DNA of 64,000 bases from Desulfomicrobium sp. ZS1 (GTDB lineage: Bacteria; Desulfobacterota; Desulfovibrionia; Desulfovibrionales; Desulfomicrobiaceae): positions 3,746,001 through 3,810,000 of the forward strand of contig NZ_CP100351.1 of the NCBI RefSeq assembly GCF_024204645.1, written 5' to 3'. A model generated the notes under the pieces. That model worked only from the letters and a program-made list of their open reading frames with translations. It ran no database searches and was not told the origin of the DNA. This document shows positions 44,072-54,300 of the stretch, piece after piece (position 1 is the first letter of the stretch; each line of letters begins with the position of its first letter). Position numbers and translations under genes: made by a program.

Positions 44072-47000
44072 TCAGTCTATATTAATTGTGTGCCATCCGC
44101 CTTTTCCCGTTCGAACTCTTTTGATTGGCAAGTTTGGTTCATCTACTTCAACAACAGTTCCGTCATCAAGCGTAACAAAAGCTTTTGTTCCATCTTGACT
44201 CCCTATGTGTAGACTTGCTGTTGTTCCCATTCCTAAGCCAAGTTCTTTTCGAAAAGTTACGTTAGCTCCATCTTCTTCATCGCCAAATATATTTTCAATC
44301 CAAGCTGTGCCTGTTAAATAATAAAGTGCGTACAGAGCGCTTGATCCTCCGTAATTGCAGGGGTCGTTGTTAGGTGTGTAAGCTACAAAGTTAACAAGTC
44401 CGCCAAATAAAGTTGGCTGTCCAATCACCCTCTCTCCATATTCTAAATTACGTTTCCATCCGTCAACATTGGAGTTTGCGACTATGTAATCTCGAAGTCC
44501 AAAAACTGTTTTTGGAGATACTTTGTCAATGTCGCTGCACGTTGATGTGCAGTTTAAAGTTCCGAGTCCGTCGTTTACAACTTCGACATCGCTGACATCT
44601 ACTAAGGCACCTGGGTCAATATTGCTAAAGTTGTACGCAGATTCCGTTTTTTTGGGTTCCATAACCCCGTAAAGCGTTTGTGTGCTGAAATCGGTTTTGT
44701 CGCTTATATCCCAGAATTTTCCGGTTCCAAAATAAACCCATACGTTTTTTTCATAGAAGCCGATATTGGGGGTGCCTGTAATCGGGCCAACCCCGTCCAT
44801 TAGTTTCATTTGATTCCAAGAGCTTGGATCTGCGCCATCCTCGACTTTTAGGCGGTGTATGCTGCCTATAAATGGCTTGTTTTTGTCTTTTTCGGTGACT
44901 CCATAATATAAGATATCTACAAAAAAATCAAAGTTGTAGTCAACAGATGCAAAATCCGTTGAGACAAAACTGTTAGTCTTTGGAATTTCTTGGTGACCAA
45001 TAGTCGTTTTATTAAGAGTTCCAGGTTTTATATCTGATGTAATTCGTAATGGAAAGCTTTCCCTTGGTCCGTTTATATTATTAGTTGTGTCTCTGTCGAC
45101 TATTTGATCGAGTGGAACAATAACAACTCGAGCATTATTAGAAGAAAAGCCGCCAGTGCTTTCCGGCCCAGTGCCAAAAACTAAAAACCACCTGACATTA
45201 TCTGTGGGTGAGTCGCTCATATAAGCAGTATATGAAGAGTCTTTCACGGGTACTAAAGTAGGAGCTCCTACCGTAAATCCAAACGTGTATGGTTTTGTAT
45301 AGTCAAAAGTTATTTCCCCTAAAAAAATAGGATTTTTTTCAGGGTTGGTGATGTCGAAAATGAAGTAAGATGAGCCAAATGTCTTGCCGTTCACGACAAG
45401 ATCTTGTTGCCCGTCACCGCCAAAGCGCATCCCACCTACTAGTATGGTTCCCCATCCGTTGGGATGATCATCGTCGGGTTCAAATATTCGTGCATCAAAA
45501 ATGCGTGGAGATAAATCGACAAAATATTCATGCTTGTAATTGCTTTGGGCTAAACAGGCTAGTTGGGGTTGGAGGTTGTAAGGGACATAGGCCCACATTT
45601 CAGCACCAATAGCAAGGCCACCTGTGTCTGTGTAGTTGCCACTTGCGGTTATGTGGCTCCAATATTTTTTCTCATAAGGATCGTAAAATCCCCCATTCAA
45701 TGCGTGGAGCATTCCGTCGTTTGCCCCAAAATAGATCATGATTCTTCTGTTTTTGTAATCTTTATAAAACTGAGTGTATGATTTATCCTTCCAAATAAGG
45801 TCATAATTTTCTGACGGTGCGGCAACTGCCACTGAAGATGAGTTGATGATGTCGCCAAGGCGCCAAGTAATTTTTTCGATGCCAATATCGATTTGGCGAG
45901 AGCGCATTCCTGGTTGATCTTGTCCTCGCACCCAATCGACTACCTCTTCTGGGCAAAGAGCAAGATTTACCTCGTCTTTAGTGAAAGCTCCGAATTCATC
46001 TTGTTCAACCATGCCGTCTCCGTCGTCATTCCATGTGAATATTAGCCTTTTGTTTGTGTCGTCAAAAAGTGTATCGCGATTATCAGTAGCGTTTGATATG
46101 TTATTTAACCAATCTGATGCTCTCCAAACAAATTCGACTTCGGATATCGGTTTGTCGGTTCCACCAATACATACGTCATTTTCAACGCTTGTTCCGTTAC
46201 AAGAATATGTTGATCCGCCTTTGCTATAAATAATGACTCTAGAATCTTTGCTGTCGAGTTTGTAATCAACATCGCCATCGTCTTCATGTAGCAGTCCGTA
46301 GTCATCTATCCAATAAGCAAAAACATCTCCTGCCCAATCTGTGCTGAAAGTCAACGTGTCGCCAAAAAGTTTTGGGTAAAAAACAGACTGATAAAGTAAT
46401 CCTTGGCCGCTACGTGATGTTGAAACGACTGATGATGCGGCCCCGGCGGATACGCGGTTTGCTGCAGAATTCAGCGCGACGGTTAGCGCTAATTCTAAGT
46501 CATTACCATTTTCGGCTTCAAAGAAATTGTCTGGATTGGCGTCGCCGCCAGTCCCGTATTCGCCGGGGTCGGGATGGTCTGTAGTCCCATTGTCAGCGTC
46601 TACGAATCCGCCATATTTAGCGGCAGATTTTAAAAGGTTTGATCCCGAACCAAAAGCGAAAACTGTGTACACGTTGACGGCCTGCCTGTCTGGAAAATCT
46701 GGATCGCCTTCGCGCATGTCTGTTGTGTGCGCCCAGTATGCAACATCATCCAGCCATCCCGTCTCCATATTGTCAGTAGGGAATAGTGATGCTGGGAGAT
46801 TTGTGTCTTTAGTGGGTTCGCCATCGGTGATTATGACGACATTTTGCTGGCTGCAATATATGTTTCCTTTGTCTTTAAAATAAAATGGATCAATATAGTT
46901 TTTGTCTATTGCATAAGAATACTTTGTATATCGCGGTGGTGTTCCATCTTTAGCTTTGTTGTATTGTATGTATCCGCATACTGTATATAAAGATTCAGCG

Positions 47001-47878
47001 AGGGGTGTGTTCGTGTTGGGGTAAATTTTGTTTATTGAATCTGCGATTACAGAAGAGTTTGTCCCCATGTAATTTAAAATTTCTGCACCCTCGCTTTCGT
47101 ACTGTGTGTTGAATTTAAATAGCGAGAAACGTAGGCTAGAGTCAAATCGGTCAAGTACGCCATATTTTTTTTCTGAATATACTTTTTGTTTGTAGTTTTG
47201 TGTATCAAAGGATTCGATTTGCCATGTGTTATCTACGATAGTTTTTACATTTCCAATGTAAAGATAGTCGTCATACCAAGGGGTGCGTTGTTCTAATACA
47301 ATTTTTGACTGAAATGGTGTCATGAATGATGTGTTGTTATTGAGATCTAATGTTTCCGTTGAGTCATCATACGCGTGATACATCCCTCGAAAATTGTTGC
47401 TGCCGTCAGTCCTTTCGATTTTATATGTTCCGTATCCAGGAGTAATTTCTTGAAACGGGCCTCCAGTAAGTACTTTTCTTGTCACGTCAACTCTGTGCAT
47501 CAGTGCCCAGTTTAAAAAGTTGCCATTCCAATTGCCGCTAGAGTCTTTGTAAAAATATTCGTCATCAATACTATAAAGATAGTATGCTTTGGGGTCAAAA
47601 TAGCCGTAATATTCTTTTGTAGGGTTAAATCCTGAGTATCCTCTCATTTTGGCCGTTGTTGATGGAAGTGTGCAATTTACTGCTACTTCAGCGTAAGCAT
47701 GTTCGTGCATGCTCCCAGAGTTGTCTAAAATTATGTGTGTTGAAGGGGCGACATTAGTTGTTAAAAACGGTGGCTCTGACGTATAAAGTCCGCAACTCAT
47801 ACCGTGTGCAGCGAGTAAGTTTCCGTACGCGCTAAGCAATATTGTTACACTTGCTAGTAAAATATAAAAATATCGCAT
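44072..47878 (-). CDS. PilY1-like type IV pilus tip adhesin (AT-rich copy)
   Basis: The 1268-residue protein has a signal peptide and an N-terminal von Willebrand A-like region with HIILDNSGSMHEH (intact DxSGS MIDAS). Further on it has Asp-rich calcium-type loops (NDDGDGMVEQDEFG) and a C-terminal PilC/PilY1 beta-propeller beginning near IYFGANDGMLHALNGGFYD. PilY1 proteins sit at pilus tips and regulate extension, retraction and adhesion. I chose the ATG at 47878, which has TAGGAG upstream. The gene is clearly AT-richer than the second copy at 51394 and shares with it FLNWA.M.R.DV.RKVLTGG. Confidence 0.9.
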   Translation of the reverse strand: MRYFYILLASVTILLSAYGNLLAAHGMSCGLYTSEPPFLTTNVAPSTHIILDNSGSMHEHAYAEVAVNCTLPSTTAKMRGYSGFNPTKEYYGYFDPKAYYLYSIDDEYFYKDSSGNWNGNFLNWALMHRVDVTRKVLTGGPFQEITPGYGTYKIERTDGSNNFRGMYHAYDDSTETLDLNNNTSFMTPFQSKIVLEQRTPWYDDYLYIGNVKTIVDNTWQIESFDTQNYKQKVYSEKKYGVLDRFDSSLRFSLFKFNTQYESEGAEILNYMGTNSSVIADSINKIYPNTNTPLAESLYTVCGYIQYNKAKDGTPPRYTKYSYAIDKNYIDPFYFKDKGNIYCSQQNVVIITDGEPTKDTNLPASLFPTDNMETGWLDDVAYWAHTTDMREGDPDFPDRQAVNVYTVFAFGSGSNLLKSAAKYGGFVDADNGTTDHPDPGEYGTGGDANPDNFFEAENGNDLELALTVALNSAANRVSAGAASSVVSTSRSGQGLLYQSVFYPKLFGDTLTFSTDWAGDVFAYWIDDYGLLHEDDGDVDYKLDSKDSRVIIYSKGGSTYSCNGTSVENDVCIGGTDKPISEVEFVWRASDWLNNISNATDNRDTLFDDTNKRLIFTWNDDGDGMVEQDEFGAFTKDEVNLALCPEEVVDWVRGQDQPGMRSRQIDIGIEKITWRLGDIINSSSVAVAAPSENYDLIWKDKSYTQFYKDYKNRRIMIYFGANDGMLHALNGGFYDPYEKKYWSHITASGNYTDTGGLAIGAEMWAYVPYNLQPQLACLAQSNYKHEYFVDLSPRIFDARIFEPDDDHPNGWGTILVGGMRFGGDGQQDLVVNGKTFGSSYFIFDITNPEKNPIFLGEITFDYTKPYTFGFTVGAPTLVPVKDSSYTAYMSDSPTDNVRWFLVFGTGPESTGGFSSNNARVVIVPLDQIVDRDTTNNINGPRESFPLRITSDIKPGTLNKTTIGHQEIPKTNSFVSTDFASVDYNFDFFVDILYYGVTEKDKNKPFIGSIHRLKVEDGADPSSWNQMKLMDGVGPITGTPNIGFYEKNVWVYFGTGKFWDISDKTDFSTQTLYGVMEPKKTESAYNFSNIDPGALVDVSDVEVVNDGLGTLNCTSTCSDIDKVSPKTVFGLRDYIVANSNVDGWKRNLEYGERVIGQPTLFGGLVNFVAYTPNNDPCNYGGSSALYALYYLTGTAWIENIFGDEEDGANVTFRKELGLGMGTTASLHIGSQDGTKAFVTLDDGTVVEVDEPNLPIKRVRTGKGGWHTINID

Positions 47879-47886
47879 ACAAACTC

Positions 47887-48201
47887 CTACTTGCAAATAA
47901 GGATAATGTTTTTTACTTCGGGGAGCTTTTGCTTTCCTTCAGGCAGAGAACATTCGACCAAGACATCGGCCCCGTCGAGAGATGGCGTGAGAGATGTCTC
48001 GTCGGTTTTGCAGTCCAATAGCCGTGTGTTTGCGGAGAGGGGCAGTATGGTCCCGTTTTGGTTGTGAACAATCCATCCGCCATAGTTTTTTAGCACCCAT
48101 GGGCCTGGACATTGGTTAATGTTTGTCGCATTTTTGTCATCAGAAAATGCGGAGGTCGCCAAGGTGATTGAAAGGAGGAAAATGCTAATTACAAATTTCA
48201 T
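47887..48201 (-). CDS. Small secreted protein in AT-rich pilin operon
   Basis: The 104-residue product has a signal peptide (MKFVISIFLLSITLATSAFS) and three or four cysteines in the mature part, which could form disulfides. It lies between the PilX-like gene and PilY1 with very short gaps. The second pilin operon has no counterpart. No family is recognised; a role in pilus assembly is inferred only from position. Confidence 0.6.
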   Translation of the reverse strand: MKFVISIFLLSITLATSAFSDDKNATNINQCPGPWVLKNYGGWIVHNQNGTILPLSANTRLLDCKTDETSLTPSLDGADVLVECSLPEGKQKLPEVKNIILICK

Positions 48202-48211
48202 GATTATCTCC

Positions 48212-48760
48212 CTATCGTGAAAGAAATCTGTAGACTTGAGCGGATCGTTTTATGGCGGTATCGTTTTCAAGGGTATTTCCTCGGGATTGGAGCGCAAAGA
48301 AAGTCATGAGTGTGCCCCCCGAACCAGCTCCTTTGCCTACCCCTTGGAAGCCTGCCGCCATGATGATTGAAGAGCCGTCACCAAGAACTGAGCCGAGGTG
48401 TAGTATATCAATTCTCGCGATTTCTTCGTCATCCACTTCGAGAACAACTGTGGAGTTATCGGATATGTAAATTGCGTCACCTGAATTTTTGACACTGTAT
48501 TTTCTGCCGTTGATAGTTCTCTCAGTCGAATTGTTGGCATCATCCCCTCGAGAGTCTATTGAGAACCCGATGAGTTCTTCGGCGGCTTCCATGCCGCTAT
48601 CGCTCCAATGGAAAGCTTGTTTGATAATTCGAACGTTACGTCCGATAAAAAGATCGGTTTCGACATTATTCATCAAGCCGATAATCGCCGCGGCTAAAAG
48701 TGCCATGACAATAAGGGCAATGACTAAAGCTGATCCTTGCGGGGTGCTTGTCTTGTTCAT
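48212..48760 (-). CDS. PilX-type minor pilin (AT-rich copy)
   Basis: The 182-residue protein starts MNKTSTPQGSALVIALIVM, the PilX N-terminal pattern of a short polar leader followed by a long hydrophobic helix. The ATG at 48760 has GGGAGATAAG upstream. PilX-type pilins join PilV, PilW and FimU/FimT in the priming complex that caps the pilus beneath PilY1. Confidence 0.75.
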   Translation of the reverse strand: MNKTSTPQGSALVIALIVMALLAAAIIGLMNNVETDLFIGRNVRIIKQAFHWSDSGMEAAEELIGFSIDSRGDDANNSTERTINGRKYSVKNSGDAIYISDNSTVVLEVDDEEIARIDILHLGSVLGDGSSIIMAAGFQGVGKGAGSGGTLMTFFALQSRGNTLENDTAIKRSAQVYRFLSR

Positions 48761-48762
48761 AC

Positions 48763-49161
48763 TTATCTCCCCACCAGGATCTTTCTGTATTGAACGCTCT
48801 TTTGCCCATAATGAGACCATGTTACGTCCACGTTAATTTCCCAGAATGGGTTTCCATCGGGAAAGAAATTGTTTTGTGAAGTAGCACTCCAATTTCTGTC
48901 GTACTCAACCCCCTGTATTTCAAAAGAGCTATTTCCATTATTAGGAGTATGTCCTGCAGACCAACTTTGGCATTCGAGTGAAATTATCTCCAGTTGTGCG
49001 GTTGCTAATTCGACAGCCGTGGTGATATCATTACTTAAAGCCCTGTTCTTTATTCCACCGTCTTGAGCTTTCGCCCAAGCCAGTATGCCTATGGAGATCA
49101 CTACTCCTGCGATGAGTAGTTCCACAATGGTGAAACCGTTCTTCTTTTTTTTATAAGACAT
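48763..49161 (-). CDS. PilV-type prepilin (AT-rich copy)
   Basis: From the ATG at 49161 the 132-residue product has a nine-residue leader and the prepilin cleavage and methylation motif NGFTIVELLIAGVVIS (cleavage after Gly). An upstream ATG at 49191 gives a longer leader. The gene overlaps the PilW stop by 11 bp and is followed directly by PilX, in the order expected of a minor pilin operon. Confidence 0.75.
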   Translation of the reverse strand: MSYKKKKNGFTIVELLIAGVVISIGILAWAKAQDGGIKNRALSNDITTAVELATAQLEIISLECQSWSAGHTPNNGNSSFEIQGVEYDRNWSATSQNNFFPDGNPFWEINVDVTWSHYGQKSVQYRKILVGR

Positions 49162-50059
49162 TTCGTAGCCAAATTTGCGAGTGTATTTCATAATAATGAA
49201 ATCCTGGTGTAAGATCTTGTCCTTGGATGGATACGCCGTTCCATGGGAGGGTGAAAACTCTTGATTCTTGGAAGCCAGGTTCCCTTTCGCGCGATCTTAA
49301 TAAGAGGTAAGTCCAGATGACTTTTACATTTTTTGCTTCATTGACTGATGGGGATTCATCCCAGGCATCACCATCATCCGAATAAGCTAGTTGAAAATCT
49401 TGTACGTCATAGACTAAGGTTTCTGCTTCTCCTGGATTTAGTACTGGTCGAACTCGAAGTTCTCCGTTGTCGACGTAATACTCTATTTGTGTGACTCGAA
49501 ATATCTTAGCGCCGGATCTGATGTTTTCGATGTTTCTGTCAAGTGTAATTGTTGTGCCGTTTCCATTGTTTCCTGTGCCTACAAAAAAAGAATTTGGGTC
49601 AGTGTATGGGAAAAATGATATGTACTTCCTGTAATTATCGCCAGTTCCTGGTGCAATATCGGTAGCATCCGCAATTAGTAAATTAGTTGCATTCGCTTCT
49701 GACGTTATCGTTCCAACGTGTTTGTAGCCGTATGCTATTATTATGCTGTCAGGCGTTGCTGCGTTTGCTGAGAAGCTTTTATCTGAAGGAATGATGAACT
49801 CTGCTGTTCCATTAATCGTTTGCCCAATTGCAAATGAGTCTGTGCATCCAAATCCAGTGTGGCTAATGTCTTGTATAATGCTTTGCAACGCGGCACGTGC
49901 GTTTGATTGCATCTCAACAAAATTTTGCTGTGTTCTATTTATTCTGCTTTGATTTGTAAAAAGCTCATATGCAGCAGCGCTGAGTATAGAAAACATCACT
50001 ACAACAACAAGTAGTTCTACGAGCGTATAGCCATTTCGCTTCGATTTTGTTATTTCCAT
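49151..50059 (-). CDS. PilW-type prepilin (AT-rich copy)
   Basis: The 302-residue product starts MEITKSKRNGYTLVELLVVV, a class III prepilin leader cleaved after Gly10, with Glu5 of the mature pilin present. Length and position between FimT/GspH and PilV suit PilW. The ATG at 50059 has GGGAGGGG upstream. It overlaps the FimT/GspH stop by 10 bp. Confidence 0.78.
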   Translation of the reverse strand: MEITKSKRNGYTLVELLVVVVMFSILSAAAYELFTNQSRINRTQQNFVEMQSNARAALQSIIQDISHTGFGCTDSFAIGQTINGTAEFIIPSDKSFSANAATPDSIIIAYGYKHVGTITSEANATNLLIADATDIAPGTGDNYRKYISFFPYTDPNSFFVGTGNNGNGTTITLDRNIENIRSGAKIFRVTQIEYYVDNGELRVRPVLNPGEAETLVYDVQDFQLAYSDDGDAWDESPSVNEAKNVKVIWTYLLLRSREREPGFQESRVFTLPWNGVSIQGQDLTPGFHYYEIHSQIWLRNVL

Positions 50060-50574
50060 ATCCCCTCCCATTTTAAAGAGCGGACTGTTCCGGTTCGCAA
50101 AAAATTTATCCTATAAGTGGTATTCCTGTTGTTGGCTATTCGTATGGCACCAATTTGTGGAATTGTTCCTTCAGGTACGAAGATTGCCCTCGAAGAATCT
50201 AGGCCCGTTAGCACAGCTTCTCCAGATGGCCCGCTGTTGAATCGTACTCCGCCACCATAGTTTGCCAATTTGATACTTTTAATGACCAGATCATCTGCTG
50301 TGTCAACTATTCCATCCGGTCCGCTATCATAAATCCCATAGCTTTGAGTTGCTACAAAAAATTCAAGATACCAAGGTCTAATTCCCTTAAGGGCTTGGGA
50401 CTGGGCTAGACGTGTATTTTGAGCAATCGCTGATACTGCTGATCTCAGATGGTATTCCGGCAGATACTTCATAAGGAACAGGCCCGAGACTACTCCTAAT
50501 ATCCCCAGAATCGCCACCACAACCAGCAATTCCACCAAGGTTACGCCGCGTTGGTTTTGACAATCAGTGTGCAA
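50050..50574 (-). CDS. GspH/FimT-type pseudopilin (AT-rich copy)
   Basis: The 174-residue product has the prepilin motif RGVTLVELLVVVAILGILG near its N-terminus and LRSAVSAIAQNTRLAQSQAL, the helix typical of GspH/FimT proteins. I read the TTG at 50574 as the start, with GAGG just upstream; no ATG fits. It is the first gene of the AT-rich minor pilin operon. Confidence 0.75.
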   Translation of the reverse strand: MHTDCQNQRGVTLVELLVVVAILGILGVVSGLFLMKYLPEYHLRSAVSAIAQNTRLAQSQALKGIRPWYLEFFVATQSYGIYDSGPDGIVDTADDLVIKSIKLANYGGGVRFNSGPSGEAVLTGLDSSRAIFVPEGTIPQIGAIRIANNRNTTYRINFLRTGTVRSLKWEGIWK

Positions 50575-51393
50575 ATCGGCCTCGCTTTATTTGGACAATT
50601 ATTCCGATAAGAGTTGCAATGAGTTGACGTTCTCGATCAGAGTCTGTGCCATTTTTGGGTCAAATAAGGAATTATTGCCAATAATTGGTTGATTGCTTCC
50701 AAAAACTGTCACAAAGCATCTTGTTTGCTTTTTCGGTACTCGTACGGAAGAAGTATTTTTTCCGCCCTCTAACAGCCCTGTTTTTTTGAGCAAGAATTTT
50801 TTGTTGAGAAAAAAACTGCTCACAAGACAGGGGCTGGTGCGCAATTTTTCACTGCGTTGGATTTATGCATAAGTATCTATTACCCTTTAGGCTAGCATAA
50901 TATCGTATTTTGCAGGTGTCAAAGCCTAGTGTCTTCCAGTAGTGATCTTTTGGAATTATTAACAGCAGAAAGTATGCCGGAACGATAGCCTTGAAAAATT
51001 GTTTCGGTGTGGAATTCGGATCGGCTATAATTGCAGGATGGAGGTTGGCGGCGCTCAGCGTGGAACCGATGATGGAATTATTTCTTGGATTCAAGGTGCT
51101 AGGACGTTGGCTGTTGCGCAGTGGCTTTTGGCCCGGCGTGTCGTTTTTTTAGGCTGTGTTCTTCCTCCTGAACAGACTGCCGGGTTTGATGTCTAATGGC
51201 GGGGGCCTCGGTTTTCAGAATTGTGTCTAGGCTGGGATGGAAAAGGGCTCTGGCTGCTGATTTTGCACCGAAGGACATTATGGGCCTAGCTCCCAGCCCT
51301 TGCCACTTGCTGGAAGGTGGGAAACGGACCCGCTGTGTCGATTAGCAGGCAATTCTTTAGGAGGGGATTTGGTGTGGATCTTGTTCTCCGCAA
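50575..51393. other. Spacer between two minor pilin operons, no supported gene
   Basis: This 0.8-kb stretch changes from AT-rich at its left side to host-like GC at its right side. Two small minus-strand frames (50599-50844 and 50849-51094) lack ribosome sites and recognisable family sequence, and nothing on the plus strand is convincing. It probably holds the promoter of the AT-rich operon and perhaps decayed sequence from the junction where that operon was acquired. Confidence 0.5.
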
Positions 51394-54300
51394 TCAGTAC
51401 GTATTCTTCCGCCAAAATAGGCCGCCGGACTTGAACGTCAACGATGGGTCGACCTCCGGGGCGAAGATTTCGCCGGATGTTAGCGGAGTGAAGGCTTTCA
51501 CGGTTTGTTTTTCGCCGACGTGCAGGATGGGCCTTGCAGCCAGGCCTTGCCCGAGTTCGACGAAGGCGGGGAAGTTACCTCCCGGATGCTCCAGCGAGGG
51601 CCAGAAGTACGGGGTGCCGGTCTTGTAGGAGAGCGACCAGAGGCGGCTTGCTCCTCCTGCCGCGCAAATTTCCTGCGCCGGGATGACGCTTGTGAACACC
51701 ACGGATCCTCCCAGCACTGCCGCCTGGCCCAGCACCCGTTCTCCCGCTGCGCTGAATGTCTGTTTCCAGCCCGGAGCTTGTTCCTGCGCGCTGGTCAGCC
51801 ATGCCCAGTCCCAGGTGGCGTTGGAGCTTTCGTCTATCTGGATTATTTCGACACAATCCTCGGAAAATTCCCCTTCCCCGCACGTGCCCCGCGTCACGGC
51901 AACCTTGCTGCTGTCGAAGAGGAGTGATGTGAAGACCGTGTCCCAGTTCCGGGTCCCGGCGGTTTCCGGTTCCCTGATCCCGTAGAAGCCCATGGGGGCG
52001 GTTTGGGGGATGTCGTCGTGGTTGAAAAAGCGCCCCGTGCCGAAATAAACCCAAAGACTGCCTGTTTCGTCCACGGCGATCGAGGGCGCGGCGCTGACTG
52101 GTTCTCCCACATCGACGAGGGTGGATGTCTCCCAGCCATCGGGCGGGCCATTGCCGGTTCGCAGCCGGTAGACCTTGCCCGCCGGGCTGTCCGAATCCCC
52201 GGCCACGGTGCCGAAGTAGACGAGATCGGTGCTGAATTTTCCGGCTCCGCTTTTGGATGGGATGTCCAGATCCACGCACGCGGGGTCGGAGATGAACGAC
52301 CCCTCCTCCGCAAAGGCGAAAGCATCGCCTTGTGACGAGGCCAGGCCCGTGCTGTCTATGGTTTTGACGGTTTTTTTTACGTACAGGGCGCTGAGGTCCA
52401 GCACGAAGAGCTTGCCGGGCTGGTCGCTGCTCTCTCGCATGAGCTTCCCCCTGTCGGCGCGTCCGGCGGCGTCGGCCGGGCCGGAGCCGAAGACCAGATA
52501 CCATTTGTTCTCGTCCGCATTTTTTGCATCGGGGCTGCTCATGGGCATGACCGCAGGGATGCAGGTCGTGAAGCCCTGGCCGGGTAGGGATATTTCAGCC
52601 AGCACGTTGGGCTCGGATTCCGGGTCGCTCACGTCCATGATCACGTAGGCCGAGGATACGGTTCGATCAATATCCTTATTAAAGGCGTTGCCGTCGGTCT
52701 TGTCGATGTCCACCTCCATGGCCGCCCCGCCCATACGCATGCCCGCGACCAGGATCGTGCCCCAGCCACCGGGGTATCTGGCTTCGTCTACGGACGTGAC
52801 CCCATCGGACATGACGAAAATCCGGGCATCGAAAACCTTGGGCGTCAGGTCCATGTAGGCGACATGCAGGGTTGCGCCATAATCCGGGTGCATGAGCCAT
52901 TTGAGGTGCGGAAGCAGGTTGTAAGGCACGTAGGCCCAGAGTTCCTGGCCGAGGGTGAATTTCGTCAGCCCGTCTCGCTCATCGTCGAAAGTGCGGGTTT
53001 TGGCGTTCCAGAAGCCCCCGTTGAAGGCATGCAGCATCCCGTCATTGGCCCCAACATAGACCATCTGGCGACGGCCCAGATATTTTGTCAGGAATCTTTC
53101 GTAGGTCGTATCATTATATATGAGGTGGTAGTTTTCGGCAGGCTTGCCGACCACGGTGGGCGACGAGAAGACAATGTCCCCCAGCCGCCAGGCATTTCCA
53201 TCGGGCATGCGCTTTCGGGTGTCATCCCGAATCCCTTCCACCGTGGCGTTGCCGACATCCATTCCCCGGATGAAGTCTACTTGGCGCTTGGCCAGTTCTG
53301 CTTGGAACATAGAGAAGGCCGTTGGATCATTTTCTCGCAGGGCGAGGATCGGGCTGGCCGGGTCAAGCTCTAGCGCTCCGGAAGCGGATTCGTACAATGT
53401 CAGGTAGTTGTAAAAATGATTCGGCGAATTGAGCGTTGTCTCCGCAGGCTTGGCCGGAAGCGCGAAATCCTGGATTTCTCCCCTTTCCTCGTCCTCGTCG
53501 ACCACCATATTCTGATTTATGTCCACAAAGGTTATGATGTAGCGCTTCTTGTCATCAGATGCGTAACTTGAGCGCTGCGTGATCGCCTCATCGTTCTTCA
53601 GTTCTTTGAGCCAGGTGCTTGCGGACCAAAGGACTATGTCGTCTAAGTCGTCCAGTTCCGTTGCATTTCTCTCCCCTTCGTCAATGATCCCGTTGTCATC
53701 TGCATCGGTATGGGCGTAACTTTTTTCCTCGGTGAATTCGATGATCCTGCCTGCGGACTTCTCATCGCCCTGGTCACTCTTAATGGCCTCGCGCAGGTTG
53801 CCTTGAGCGTCCACAAGATAGGCGCGCACTTCCCCCGACCATGATGGATGAACCTGGTTTGTCCCTCCGGGCGGGAAATAAATTGCCTGATACGCTGCTC
53901 CTTCGCCGCTGCGTGTCTGGGGCGAAACGGCTGTGGCCGTGCCGGACGCAACTACCGGAGCGTCGGGCAACAGGGCGCGGATCAGGGTTGTTTTCAGTTC
54001 CAGTCCCGACTGGGGGGTAAAATAGTTGTCGGGCGGGCCATCGCCGTCGACGGCGAACTCCTTATCAATATCGGGGGGATTGTCGCCGTTTAAATTCCTG
54101 AATTTTCCATATTTCGCGGCGTCCTGCAGGAGATAGTTCGCGCCGTCGGAGACGGAGACGGCGTAGAAGTCCCAGTTTTGCATCCCGTCCATGCCGTCTT
54201 CGGGACGCAGGTCCGTGGTATGCCCCAGGTAGGCCATGTCGATCAGAAAGGTGCTTCCGCCCGAATGTGTGGGATAGTTATTTTCCGGTCGCGGGCGCAC

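Noticed and set aside
50599-51094. Two small minus-strand frames between the pilin operons
   Set aside because: No ribosome site, no recognisable family, and they lie in an AT-rich transition zone where chance frames of 80 codons are possible.
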